From the NCBI RefSeq assembly GCF_019222765.1, contig NZ_CP078145.1:5084001-5148000 (forward strand): DNA of 64,000 nt. Direction: 5' to 3'. The position numbers were made by a program, and so were the translations under genes. The notes beneath the pieces are model-generated. The model searched no databases and was not told the origin of the DNA. It saw only the letters and a program-made list of their open reading frames with translations. Positions 16,555 to 24,014 of this stretch are shown here, one piece after another. Position 1 is the stretch's first letter; each line of letters starts with the position of its first letter. The DNA is from Nocardia iowensis (lineage in GTDB: Bacteria > Actinomycetota > Actinomycetes > Mycobacteriales > Mycobacteriaceae).

Positions 16555-17703
16555 TCAGCTGGCTTTGAACCAACCATCCCAGGTGTCTTGTTCTGGCTGG
16601 CCTCGCCAATCACCCCAGGCGTCTCGCTTTGGTTGGCGCTGCCAACTGTTCAAGGTGTCCTGTTCTGGCTGGCTCTGCCAATCACCCCAGAAGTCTTGCT
16701 CTGGTTGGCGCTGCCAACTGTCCCAGGCGTCTTGCTCTGGCTGGCTCTGCCAACTGTCCCAGGCGTCTTGCTCTGGTTGGCTCTGCCAATCACCCCAGGC
16801 GTCTTGCTCTGGTTGGCTCTGCCAACTGTCCCAGGCGTCTTGCTCTGGTTGGCTCTGCCAATCACCCCAGGCGTCTTGGTCCGGCTGGCTCTGCCAATCA
16901 CCCCAGGCGTCTTGGTCCGGCTGGCCCTGCCAATCACCCCAGGCATCTTGGTCCGGCTCACTCTGCCAATCACCCCAGGAGTCCTGCTCCGGCTGGCTCT
17001 GCCAATCACCCGGATCACCCGCCTGTGTGGTGTCATCTGTTGGTTCGGTCTGGTCGTCTGAATTTGTTGGCGTGGTCTGATCGGACGGATTATTCGGCTT
17101 TCCTCGTTGGTACATGCTATTGAGCTGGCTGATCTCATTTTGACTCAACGGGGTCGGGCCGCTGTTGCACCTGTTGACCACGCTGGCCATAATGCTGCAA
17201 CCGCTGTCATTGTGATCGAGACCGATAGAGTGCAGGAGTTCGTGCGCGGCGACCTCGGTTCTATCGTCACGTTCCATGTTGCGATTATTAGGGTCGAGTT
17301 TGACAAACGGGCCATTATCCCATCCGCCCAACCCGACTACACCTCCCCCTAGCGGGCCGTGACTGATATTGATGGCACCCCTGCCCGTGCCTGGTTTCAA
17401 CACCAATTCGAGGCCCGGGGTCGAATTCAGGTGCTTGACGGCTTTCTCTATGTCGGGGTCGTTGACCCTATTGTTGTAATGAATGATCGCTCTGCCGTCG
17501 GAGTCGTAGCCCTGAATCTGCGCCCGATAGCTGAAACTTGGCGCCTGAGCTGCGGCGGTGGCGCTTGTCGCCACACTGAGCGCGCCGGGAGCGAGCAGGC
17601 TGCCAGCGAGCAGGGTGGCGAATAGTCGGGGTGTGCCATACGTGGTCGACTTTGCGGCTCGATGTCTTCCGCGATAGTTACGACGATGGACAGCAGACGG
17701 CAT
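16555..17703 (-). CDS. Secreted snapalysin-like zinc protease with C-terminal W/Q/D repeats
   Basis: 382 residues. N-terminal signal peptide (LFATLLAGSLLAPGALSVAT then ATAAAQA). Residues 55-200 form a small metzincin-like domain with the zinc motif HELLHSIGLDH (HExxHxxGxxH) followed by NDSGCSIMAS, the layout of snapalysin (M7) and related Streptomyces small neutral proteases. A Ser/Thr/Pro/Asp linker leads to twelve 12-residue tandem repeats of the form GDWQSQPEQDAW and a short WFKAS end. The start is ATG 17703, with GGAGG 11 bases upstream. The repeats are acidic and Trp-rich, which suggests wall or carbohydrate binding or a spacer; they have no recognised domain name. Confidence 0.85.
   Translation of the reverse strand: MPSAVHRRNYRGRHRAAKSTTYGTPRLFATLLAGSLLAPGALSVATSATAAAQAPSFSYRAQIQGYDSDGRAIIHYNNRVNDPDIEKAVKHLNSTPGLELVLKPGTGRGAINISHGPLGGGVVGLGGWDNGPFVKLDPNNRNMERDDRTEVAAHELLHSIGLDHNDSGCSIMASVVNRCNSGPTPLSQNEISQLNSMYQRGKPNNPSDQTTPTNSDDQTEPTDDTTQAGDPGDWQSQPEQDSWGDWQSEPDQDAWGDWQGQPDQDAWGDWQSQPDQDAWGDWQSQPEQDAWDSWQSQPEQDAWGDWQSQPEQDAWDSWQSQPEQDAWDSWQRQPEQDFWGDWQSQPEQDTLNSWQRQPKRDAWGDWRGQPEQDTWDGWFKAS
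16579..17010 (-). repeat. Twelve tandem 36-bp repeats inside the zinc-protease gene
   Basis: Exactly 432 bases, i.e. 12 units of 36 bp, each coding for a variant of GDWQSQPEQDAW. Units alternate between GDW and DSW beginnings; the units nearest the 3' end are the most diverged (NSWQRQPKRDAW, GDWRGQPEQDTW). The array also leaves the opposite strand open in all frames, giving long spurious frames there. Near-identical DNA in the central units points to recent unit duplication by slippage or recombination. Confidence 0.95.
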
Positions 17704-17833
17704 AGCGCGGGAGACCTCCGGGTGTATTACAGGCAAAGTTTCTACCGAACCCTGAATGGCGGCTGTGCCATCGGCTGCGCACTTCCGGATCGGCACCGTC
17801 GACTGTACTGGGCACCTGGTGGGTGAATGCAAG

Positions 17834-17880
17834 TTATGTAAGTCAGGCCTTAACTGTTGAAATCAGCCCTTATGTAAGTC
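17834..17880. promoter_or_regulatory. 11-bp direct repeat upstream of the protease gene
   Basis: TTATGTAAGTC occurs at 17834-17844 and again at 17870-17880, 36 bases apart, in an unusually AT-rich intergenic stretch between the protease gene and the DUF1772 gene. It may be a paired regulator site for the protease promoter. The repeat is seen; its role is inference. Confidence 0.4.
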
Positions 17881-17955
17881 GACAGGAGCCGTTGTAGTTT
17901 CCTATACTCGACCAAATCCGTGCGAGTGGAATATCAGGAGGTCGCCGAATCGCCG

Positions 17956-18417
17956 CTATCTGCTCCGGCTGGGCAGTACAGCAGCGAAGGCCAGCAATCC
18001 GAAAGCGAGGACCGCGGCCGCCGTTCGGACAGCGTGCGCGATCTGCCAGCGGTCCCGCACGTCGGACCAGTCGGCGGGCGGAGACTGGACGCTCCATTCG
18101 AGCTGGTCGGCATTGATCGGAAGATTGACCGCGATCGTGAGGCCGAAGACGCAGACGAGCAGCGCGAGCGCGGCCACTGTCAACCATCGAGTGCTCGTTC
18201 GGAAAGCCCGGTAGGCCAGTACCGCCGTGCCGAGCAGCGCGGGCAGCAGCGTGACGACAGCGAGCTTGTCCAGGGAGTCGAGCTCGACCAGCCTGACCTG
18301 GGTGTAGACCGCGCCATCAAAGCCTCGCAGGGATAGCTCCAGGACCAGGACGCCGATGAGGAATCCGGCGAAGAGCCCACTGAAAACCAGGCTGGCGAAG
18401 CGTGCGTACTTCGTCAT
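17956..18417 (-). CDS. DUF1772-type membrane protein (anthrone-oxygenase-like)
   Basis: 153 residues with four hydrophobic segments (LVFSGLFAGFLIGVLVLEL; VVTLLPALLGTAVLAY; LTVAALALLVCVFGLTIAVNLPIN; TAAAVLAFGLLAFAAVLP) and the NLPIN..W pattern with a later RWQIAHAVRT, the layout of DUF1772/anthrone oxygenase-like proteins. ATG 18417 overlaps the TGA of the upstream NmrA-type gene (ATGA), so they form a two-gene operon. Proteins of this family often accompany such reductases, but the reaction is unknown. Confidence 0.82.
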   Translation of the reverse strand: MTKYARFASLVFSGLFAGFLIGVLVLELSLRGFDGAVYTQVRLVELDSLDKLAVVTLLPALLGTAVLAYRAFRTSTRWLTVAALALLVCVFGLTIAVNLPINADQLEWSVQSPPADWSDVRDRWQIAHAVRTAAAVLAFGLLAFAAVLPSRSR

Positions 18418-19250
18418 GACCATGCTCCCGCGTGGTCGGCGACCCAGGTCGCGAAGGTACGGGCGGGGCGGCCGAGGATCGTCTCGATCTCGGTGGTTAC
18501 CGTTGCGGGTCGCTCCATTTCACGCTGGTAGCGCGCCATGAGTGCATGGACGAACCGCTCGTCGAGGCCGTTTCGAAGCATTCCTTGGGCCGCCATCTCG
18601 GCCGGGACCTCTTCGAACCGCAGTGGCCTGCCGATCACCGCGCCGATGATCGGCACCATCTCATCGAGCCTGAGCGCCTCGGGTCCGGTGATAGCGATCC
18701 TCCTGCCGAGAAGGGAGTCATCGACAAGCGCACGGGCGATCACCTCGGCGACGTCGCGCTCGTGGATGACGGCCTCGGCGAAGCCGGCGTACGGACCCCG
18801 GACGGTGTCACCGAGTGCGAGCTGACCGCGCCACATAGCGAGCGTGTTCATCGCAAATGAGCTGGGCCGCACCGCAACCCACGGGAGGGCGCGCTCGGTG
18901 ACGGCACGCTCCACCTCGGCGTTACGGTCGCCGTTGAAGCGCGAGGGCTGGTGATCGGGGTGGTCGTCGACGTTGATCGCCGACATGACGACCACCTTCC
19001 GGACCCCTTCTTCGGCAGCAAGCCGAAGGAGCTTATCGGTGTCGTCCTTGGCTGCGCGGGGATGGACGAAAAGTCCGCGAGCGCCCCGCAGCGCTCGTCG
19101 GATCGCCTCGGGCGCAACAGCTTCCACCCCGGCGGGAAAGGTGGCGTCCTCCGGGCTGCGGGTCACGGCCCGGATCTCAGCGCCTTCCGAAAGCAGTGCT
19201 TCGACGAGTGGGCGACCGATGAGGCCGGTCGCTCCGGTTACTAGGTACAT
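18414..19250 (-). CDS. NmrA-type NAD(P)-binding oxidoreductase
   Basis: 278 residues, MYLVTGATGLIGRPLVEALL Rossmann head, ARGLFVHPRA, VRKVVVMSAINVDD, LPWVAVRPSSFAMNTLAMWRG, and IHERDVAEVIARAL: the NmrA/SDR-a layout, paralogous to the gene at 10704. It heads an operon with the DUF1772 gene (ATGA overlap). A cluster of palindromes 25-65 bases upstream (see 19277-19316) suggests repression by a dimeric regulator; none is encoded next to it. Confidence 0.88.
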   Translation of the reverse strand: MYLVTGATGLIGRPLVEALLSEGAEIRAVTRSPEDATFPAGVEAVAPEAIRRALRGARGLFVHPRAAKDDTDKLLRLAAEEGVRKVVVMSAINVDDHPDHQPSRFNGDRNAEVERAVTERALPWVAVRPSSFAMNTLAMWRGQLALGDTVRGPYAGFAEAVIHERDVAEVIARALVDDSLLGRRIAITGPEALRLDEMVPIIGAVIGRPLRFEEVPAEMAAQGMLRNGLDERFVHALMARYQREMERPATVTTEIETILGRPARTFATWVADHAGAWS

Positions 19251-19276
19251 GCGGCATCCATTCGACTGTCATATAG

Positions 19277-19316
19277 TACGAGAATCGTAGCATATACTTT
19301 GGATACCATATGATAT
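19277..19316. promoter_or_regulatory. Two palindromes upstream of the NmrA/DUF1772 operon
   Basis: TACGA-GAA-TCGTA at 19277-19289 is a perfect 5-bp inverted repeat; ATACCATATGATAT at 19303-19316 is a 14-bp palindrome with one mismatched pair. Both lie in an AT-rich island within 70 bases of the ATG at 19250, where the promoter should be. Operator function is inference. Confidence 0.45.
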
Positions 19317-19531
19317 GACTAACGTAACAAACGCTAGCCGGAAGATGGCGCGATCGTGGTGGAGCTGACGAGCCGCTACCTCGACGCGAGAAACGCTGCG
19401 GCCAACCGATGTCAGCGAGCCGGGACCCCAGACTCGCTGACGCCTCAGCTCACCGGCTCCCCCAGCAAGAACGAACTGCCGCAGGAGAATTGATCAAATC
19501 CGCGGTGGTGGCTGGTGGGACGACCGGCCCG

Positions 19532-19563
19532 CACCGGCCCGGTCACTGTGGACCGGGCCGGTG
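19532..19563. terminator. Strong hairpin terminator downstream of the M14 peptidase gene
   Basis: CACCGGCCCGGTC at 19532-19544 and GACCGGGCCGGTG at 19551-19563 form a perfect 13-bp stem with a 6-base loop, 17 bases past the stop of the carboxypeptidase gene at 19580. There is no U-tract, as is usual in actinobacteria. Between this hairpin and 19317 I see no gene, only short frames that may be relics of a small regulator. Confidence 0.75.
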
Positions 19564-19579
19564 AACTGGGCGGGGGTAA

Positions 19580-20980
19580 TCAGGGATTCGGCTGAGTGGG
19601 TGTTTGTTTGTAAGGAGCGCCGGCGGATTGGGCGGCGGTGGTGAACGCCCTCTTGATCTGCGGCCAGAAGGTGCTGTCCACGCAGGAGTAGCGGGGCATG
19701 AAGCCGCCGCAAGCCGACGTGTTGTTCGGGCCGATTTCGATGGTGAGGGTTGCTAGTCCGAGGGCTCCGTGTGCCTGATCGTCGGTCGTTCCGGTGGTCG
19801 AGTATCCGACGGTCTCTTCGGAGGTGCCGACGATGAACCCGGGCACGATCTTCTTGGCCAATGCCCGCAATTGGCTCGCGTTCTTGCTCGTGGCATTGCT
19901 CGGAATGATCCCGTAATTGCCGTAAGCATGCAGATCGATCACGATTCCCTTAGCGGTGTCCGGGACGTCACCGCCTCCGCTGGGACGCTGATTGGTGAAC
20001 AGGCTCGCGTACAGATTCTTTACCGCCTGCGTTTCCGGTTCGGAGCCGGCACGCGGACCCTGGTAAGTCTGCGAACAGGGGTTTCTCGAATCTCCGCCCC
20101 AGCGGACCGGGAAGTTGCGATTCAGATCCACACCGGGCCCTCGGCCGGATCCATCGACGACGGCGCAGGACGGCGGTGTCGCGCTGTTGTTGACGTTCTT
20201 GCGTTGCATCTTGGGCCTGTTCCCGCCGCTGGCCGTCACGTCGACACCGTCCGGGTTGGTCACCGGGACGATCCAGACCTCGGTGGTGTCCAGGATCGAG
20301 GTAGCCGTGGGATCGGTGCCATAGCCGGTGGCGAGGTAGTCGATCCATTTCCACGCGAGTTCACCGGTCGCCAGCTCGCGGGCGTGGATCTGCGCGGTCA
20401 GCAGAAAGCGAGGCTTGCGCGAGGAGGGTGACAGTGCGCAGCCGTCCGGTTGGGCCGTCGCTTTCGCCGCTGCTTTCTCCTTGTCGGTTGCCTGCTTCGC
20501 GATTCCGGTCAAGCAGATGACGTTCATGGTGTGGCCGCCCGTGCCTCTTTCGGCCAGCCAACTCTTGCCGATGTTGTGCACCTGGGCGATTCCGGGATTC
20601 TTGGTGGCGACATCCCGGGCATGGCGGAGCATGTCGGCTGCGGTGTGATAGCCGCCGTAGTACGTATCGTCGGGGGCTCTTCGCTCCGGTGGCAACGGCT
20701 TGTATACCGGTGCGCGCTTTATCGGATTCAGTCCCCGATCCCTCAGCGTTTGGGCTACCGCCTCGTCGACCGCGATGGTCACCGTGCCCGGACCTGCGGG
20801 AACCATCTCGATCCCCGCATCGGCGATGATGTCCACCTGTGTCTGCGACGGCACCGCAACGTCCCAGTAGTAGGGAGCATCATCCTGGGCGTGCGCCATC
20901 GCTGGATTGAAAACAAGCGTCGAAAAACCACCGATAACCACTGCGGAAATAGATGCAAGAATAGTGCGGAAACTGCTCAT
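19580..20980 (-). CDS. Secreted M14 zinc carboxypeptidase
   Basis: 466 residues with a Sec signal peptide (TILASISAVVIGGFSTLVF then NPAMAHA). After a 75-residue propeptide-like part comes a complete M14 carboxypeptidase domain. The zinc ligands are His and Glu in QIHARELATGE and His in IDLHAYGNYG; the substrate-binding Arg is in DLNRNFPVRW; the catalytic Glu is in LTIEIGPN. It trims C-terminal residues from peptides outside the cell. The start is ATG 20980. It lies 280 bases downstream of the lasso leader-peptidase gene on the same strand, after a weak hairpin, so it may be an independent gene or could act on the lasso peptide tail; the sequence does not decide. Confidence 0.92.
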   Translation of the reverse strand: MSSFRTILASISAVVIGGFSTLVFNPAMAHAQDDAPYYWDVAVPSQTQVDIIADAGIEMVPAGPGTVTIAVDEAVAQTLRDRGLNPIKRAPVYKPLPPERRAPDDTYYGGYHTAADMLRHARDVATKNPGIAQVHNIGKSWLAERGTGGHTMNVICLTGIAKQATDKEKAAAKATAQPDGCALSPSSRKPRFLLTAQIHARELATGELAWKWIDYLATGYGTDPTATSILDTTEVWIVPVTNPDGVDVTASGGNRPKMQRKNVNNSATPPSCAVVDGSGRGPGVDLNRNFPVRWGGDSRNPCSQTYQGPRAGSEPETQAVKNLYASLFTNQRPSGGGDVPDTAKGIVIDLHAYGNYGIIPSNATSKNASQLRALAKKIVPGFIVGTSEETVGYSTTGTTDDQAHGALGLATLTIEIGPNNTSACGGFMPRYSCVDSTFWPQIKRAFTTAAQSAGAPYKQTPTQPNP

Positions 20981-21260
20981 GGACTTACCCTGTCTCTCGC
21001 GCCACTTTCGAATGCCGCATTCCACCGCGTGGCGTTGCTTGTAGTCCCCTGCGTCGAAGACTGGTGGGCGGCGACCGGCGGAGGTCGCCGAGGAGATATC
21101 CATGACCGACCGACGCCTTGCCTCGGTGCCACCGCGAGCGACGGAAGATACGAGGGCATATCGGCTCCTCCATACGGGACGGATGAATTCCCGATGCCCG
21201 GAGATTAGGCCGATATGTCGGCTCGGTGAAACCCCAGTCGACGAGTGGGGAAGGGGTTGA

Positions 21261-21767
21261 TCAACCGCTGAGCGCGCTCGCCGAAACCCGTTGCAGCACC
21301 GAGAAACCCAGGGTGACGTCCTGGTTGTCGTTGAGCACCTCGCCGTACAGTTCGGTCCACGAGTGGAACGAATAGCGCGGGTTGGTTGAAGTCCGCTCCC
21401 GCGCCACGATGACTTCGGCGGGCAGTCCGGTCGCCGAGAGATAGGTTCCCAGCGATAGCGAGCGGGCAAGACACAGCCCGTTCGGCTGCAATGTTCGCAG
21501 AACCAGCTGACTGAACAGGATTTCGCGCCGGGCAAGCCGGATCGCTACCGCCGGTTCCAGTTCGGCGTGCAGCTGCCAGCCCGGCCCTGGGCGCAGGTCC
21601 CGCAGGTAGCTGTGCGCCGGGCCCCATCCCTGCTTACCGAGCAGGCGGAGCGCGGTCCAGGTGCTCCGCAGCGCGTGCCCGCGGAGCCGACGTGACAGGC
21701 GAGGCGGTGGCGGGACGCCGTCGATATCGGACAGCATGGACTCAAGTTGACGTGCCAGTTCGGTCAT
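21261..21767 (-). CDS. Lasso peptide leader peptidase B2 (transglutaminase-like)
   Basis: 168 residues, the usual size for a split B2 protein. The papain/transglutaminase-like core has the catalytic Cys in NGLCLARSLSLG, the His in YSFHSWTELYGEVL and an Asp in the following NDNQDV. The N-terminal part (RLLGKQGWGPAHSYLRDL) is the usual helical extension. It removes the leader peptide so that the cyclase can use the freed alpha-amine. ATG 21767 overlaps the TGA of the B1 gene (ATGA), so the two are made together. Last gene of the lasso operon. Confidence 0.93.
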   Translation of the reverse strand: MTELARQLESMLSDIDGVPPPPRLSRRLRGHALRSTWTALRLLGKQGWGPAHSYLRDLRPGPGWQLHAELEPAVAIRLARREILFSQLVLRTLQPNGLCLARSLSLGTYLSATGLPAEVIVARERTSTNPRYSFHSWTELYGEVLNDNQDVTLGFSVLQRVSASALSG

Positions 21768-22039
21768 TGCGACGCATCCGTTCGCGCGAGCAGCCGGTGT
21801 TCGGCGAGCTGGTCGATCAGCTTGCCCAGCCCGGCCCGCAGTACCTCCGCGCTCGCGTCGATGCGTTGCTCGAGTTCGCGCACCGCCTCCTCGACGGTCT
21901 CGCTGGTCATCGCGGCCTGGACCATCAGCGTGGCCACCGGATTCAGTTCGAAGTAGACACCCGCCCGGGTGTCCATGATGATGCCGACGCCGTCGGTGGT
22001 GTCCAGGATGGCGTCGTCGCCGAGTTGCAGCAGTGACAT
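21764..22039 (-). CDS. Lasso peptide RRE protein B1 (PqqD-like)
   Basis: 91 residues with the PqqD/RRE winged-helix pattern: DDAILDTTDGVGIIMDTRAG then VYFELNPVATLMVQAAM, followed by EEAVRELEQRIDASAEVL and LIDQLAEHRLLA. It should recognise the YxxP motif of the precursor leader and deliver it to B2 and the cyclase. The start is ATG 22039, 9 bases after GAGGAG; the gene begins 5 bases past the cyclase stop. Confidence 0.93.
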   Translation of the reverse strand: MSLLQLGDDAILDTTDGVGIIMDTRAGVYFELNPVATLMVQAAMTSETVEEAVRELEQRIDASAEVLRAGLGKLIDQLAEHRLLARTDASQ

Positions 22040-22044
22040 GATGA

Positions 22045-23769
22045 TCAGCTCCTCACCGAGTGCGATGTCCGGCTTTCCAGACTGCGGAGGAAAAGCTCCG
22101 TCATGGCCGCGCAGATCAGGCTCTCCGCGTTGCGGCGCGTCGAGGACGGATGGCCGAGTACGGCGGCCAACCGCTCGGGGTCCACGATGTTCATCCGCGC
22201 CAGCCGGGAGTCTGGCCCGAGCAGTGCGGTGAATGCCTCTGGATGGTTCAGGCAGAAGTTCTCGTGCGGCGAACCCAACCAGAGCCGGCCGTGCCGACGC
22301 CAGATCATCGGTGGCAGCCGATCTTCGAGCATCAACCGAAGTACCGGCTTGTCGATGTTTCGTCCGCCGTAGGGAATGCACCGGTAGGCCCGTGGCATGC
22401 CGGTTGCCAGCTCATACAGTCCCCGATCAGCCATCGGGGAACAGAATTGGACGCCGTGTGGCCAGGAGAGAGCAAGATCGGTGATCTGTTCCTCGGGAAC
22501 GAATTCCGGGTCGGGCAACTCGAACGGCACGCCCGGCATCGGGACGAGGAAGTCCGGTTGCCGCGTGTGGTCGCCGAACGCTGAAGCATCGATCGCCAGT
22601 GAGTACGACCGGCGGACGCTCCTCAGCAAAGCGTCCAGTGTCCAGCGTGAGCAGAGCAGTCCCCGCAGCATCAGGCTTTTCTCCGCCCAGCTCAGCCGGC
22701 CCCACAGCACATCGCGCACGCCGTAGTCGGGGGCCGGGCTGAACAGCAGGTCACCGTCCCGACCCCAGGTGAGCAGCTGCACGCCGTCCGCTCGGACCCG
22801 CTGCACGATCTGTTCCAGCCACCGAAACCCGGTGTGGTTGTAGGGGTGGGAGAACCGCCAGTCCTCGCTCACGTGACCGGCGCCGGTATCGGTCATGATC
22901 GGCACGAAGGGGATGGACAGGTGTCGGCACACCTCGCGGGCGTAGCCGGATTCATCGGCCAGCGGATCGTCGGTGCCCAGGTGGTAGGCGGTGACCTCGG
23001 CGCCGTTGGCCGCCAGTGCGGCGGCGACCGCGGAAGAATCCAGGCCGCCGCTCAGCAGCAGACCGATGTGGCCGACGTGCGCGTAAGGGCGGGTCGCGGC
23101 CAATAGCAGTTCCCATGCGCGGTCCGCGTAATCTCGCGGCGTGCTGCCCCGTGGCAGCGGTTTCGGCGTGATCCGGTCGTACTGGATGACCTTGGCCGAC
23201 ACACCGTCGAACACCATCAGGTGACCCGGGCGGAGCAATCCCAATTCGGGATAGGCAACGAGGCTGTCGCCGCGGCAGATTCGCCAGATGGTTTGCCGGT
23301 CCAGCCGGTCGAGGGCGTCGGGGACCAGGTCGGCAGGATCGCTGGACCACTCCAACATGTTGCCGGACTGCTTGTAGAACAAGGTGTTTCGGGTGAACAG
23401 GCTGCGGAACAGGAAGGCCCGATCGTCGGTGATCAGGCAGCCGACCAGATCACCGGGCAACCCGGCCAGCTCCGGATACCGTCCGCTGCGGAGCGTGGCG
23501 GTGATCCGGTCGACGAGGGCATTGTCCAGCATTCCGGTGAGGGTGCCGCCCAGTGCGAGATGGGTTCGATCGGTCGAATGTGCGGGCTGGACGGTCGCAC
23601 CCGTTCCCGGTCTGGTCCACTGCCGCAGATACATCGGGCTGTCGGGGACGCGGCGTTCGGGGAAGGCGGTGTAGGGAACGCAGGCGTAGTCGACGGGAGT
23701 CCCGTCACATGGCAAGGTCACTCGGCCGGCGCAACCGAGATAGTCCACGGTAAGTGGAGAATGGTCCAT
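22045..23769 (-). CDS. Lasso peptide cyclase C (asparagine-synthetase-like)
   Basis: 574 residues. Residues 1-190 are a glutaminase-like domain without the N-terminal Cys (the protein begins MDHSPL), so it cannot release ammonia from Gln. Residues 220 onward are the ATP-pyrophosphatase domain with the PP-loop SGGLDSSAVAAAL, then HLGTDDPLADESGYAREVC and WGRDGDLLFSP, where asparagine synthetases have the acceptor site. It adenylates the side-chain carboxylate of the ring Asp and closes the isopeptide bond with the core N-terminus. It lies 113 bases downstream of the precursor gene. Length and motifs match McjC/LarC-type cyclases. Confidence 0.95.
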   Translation of the reverse strand: MDHSPLTVDYLGCAGRVTLPCDGTPVDYACVPYTAFPERRVPDSPMYLRQWTRPGTGATVQPAHSTDRTHLALGGTLTGMLDNALVDRITATLRSGRYPELAGLPGDLVGCLITDDRAFLFRSLFTRNTLFYKQSGNMLEWSSDPADLVPDALDRLDRQTIWRICRGDSLVAYPELGLLRPGHLMVFDGVSAKVIQYDRITPKPLPRGSTPRDYADRAWELLLAATRPYAHVGHIGLLLSGGLDSSAVAAALAANGAEVTAYHLGTDDPLADESGYAREVCRHLSIPFVPIMTDTGAGHVSEDWRFSHPYNHTGFRWLEQIVQRVRADGVQLLTWGRDGDLLFSPAPDYGVRDVLWGRLSWAEKSLMLRGLLCSRWTLDALLRSVRRSYSLAIDASAFGDHTRQPDFLVPMPGVPFELPDPEFVPEEQITDLALSWPHGVQFCSPMADRGLYELATGMPRAYRCIPYGGRNIDKPVLRLMLEDRLPPMIWRRHGRLWLGSPHENFCLNHPEAFTALLGPDSRLARMNIVDPERLAAVLGHPSSTRRNAESLICAAMTELFLRSLESRTSHSVRS

Positions 23770-23814
23770 GATGGACGGAACCTCTCATTCGCCGACAATC
23801 TTCGGCTGAAGGGG

Positions 23815-23858
23815 CCCCCTCCCCCGCTGAATTCCTAGTCATGAGACGCGGGAGGGGA
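23815..23858. terminator. Possible attenuator hairpin between lasso precursor and cyclase genes
   Basis: CCCCTCCC(CC)GC at 23816-23827 can pair with GCGGGAGGGG at 23848-23857, with two bulged C and a 20-base loop. It lies in the 113-base gap between the precursor stop (23883) and the cyclase start (23769). A smaller GCCGA...TCGGC hairpin follows towards the cyclase. Such partial terminators commonly keep precursor mRNA in excess over enzyme mRNA in RiPP operons; activity here is inference. Confidence 0.4.
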
Positions 23859-23882
23859 CCACGGGTCGATCACTTCATACGG

Positions 23883-23999
23883 CTAAATAAGGTTGCCGTG
23901 GCTGACGAGATCGGGCACGCCCTTGAACAGGATCGTGGTGTGCTCCTCGACCGTGCCCAGACGTGTCACCTCGGGCTCGATGTAACTCATCTTCATCAT
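23883..23999 (-). CDS. Lasso peptide precursor, 38 aa
   Basis: A short gene with ATG 23997-23999 and TAG 23883-23885, encoding 38 residues. The leader is 22 residues: MMKMSYIEPEVTRLG then TVEEHTT. It contains YIEP (the YxxP RRE-recognition motif), a Gly six residues later and a Thr at position -2, all features of actinobacterial lasso leaders. The predicted core is ILFKGVPDLVSHGNLI: 16 residues, Ile1 joined to Asp8 in an 8-residue ring, with an 8-residue tail. A bulky first residue instead of Gly is uncommon but known (citrulassin has Leu1/Asp8). Cleavage one residue later would give Leu1/Asp7. It has a near-perfect ribosome-binding site and heads the operon precursor-C-B1-B2. Confidence 0.92.
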   Translation of the reverse strand: MMKMSYIEPEVTRLGTVEEHTTILFKGVPDLVSHGNLI

Positions 24000-24004
24000 T
24001 GTTG

Positions 24005-24014
24005 TCACCTCCTT
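24005..24014 (-). promoter_or_regulatory. Near-perfect ribosome-binding site of the lasso precursor
   Basis: On the minus strand AAGGAGGTGA lies at 24014-24005, 5 bases before the ATG at 23999. It matches the full 16S rRNA anti-Shine-Dalgarno, much stronger than the sites of the cyclase and B2 genes. It fixes the start of the precursor and implies high precursor output. Confidence 0.85.

Noticed and set aside
15370..17061. Very long plus-strand frame across the propeller and protease genes (563 codons)
   Set aside because: It is an artefact of the 36-bp repeat array, which is stop-free on both strands, and of GC-rich shadow coding; its repeats (LALPTVPGVLLW type) have no start signals and the minus-strand product has clear protease motifs.
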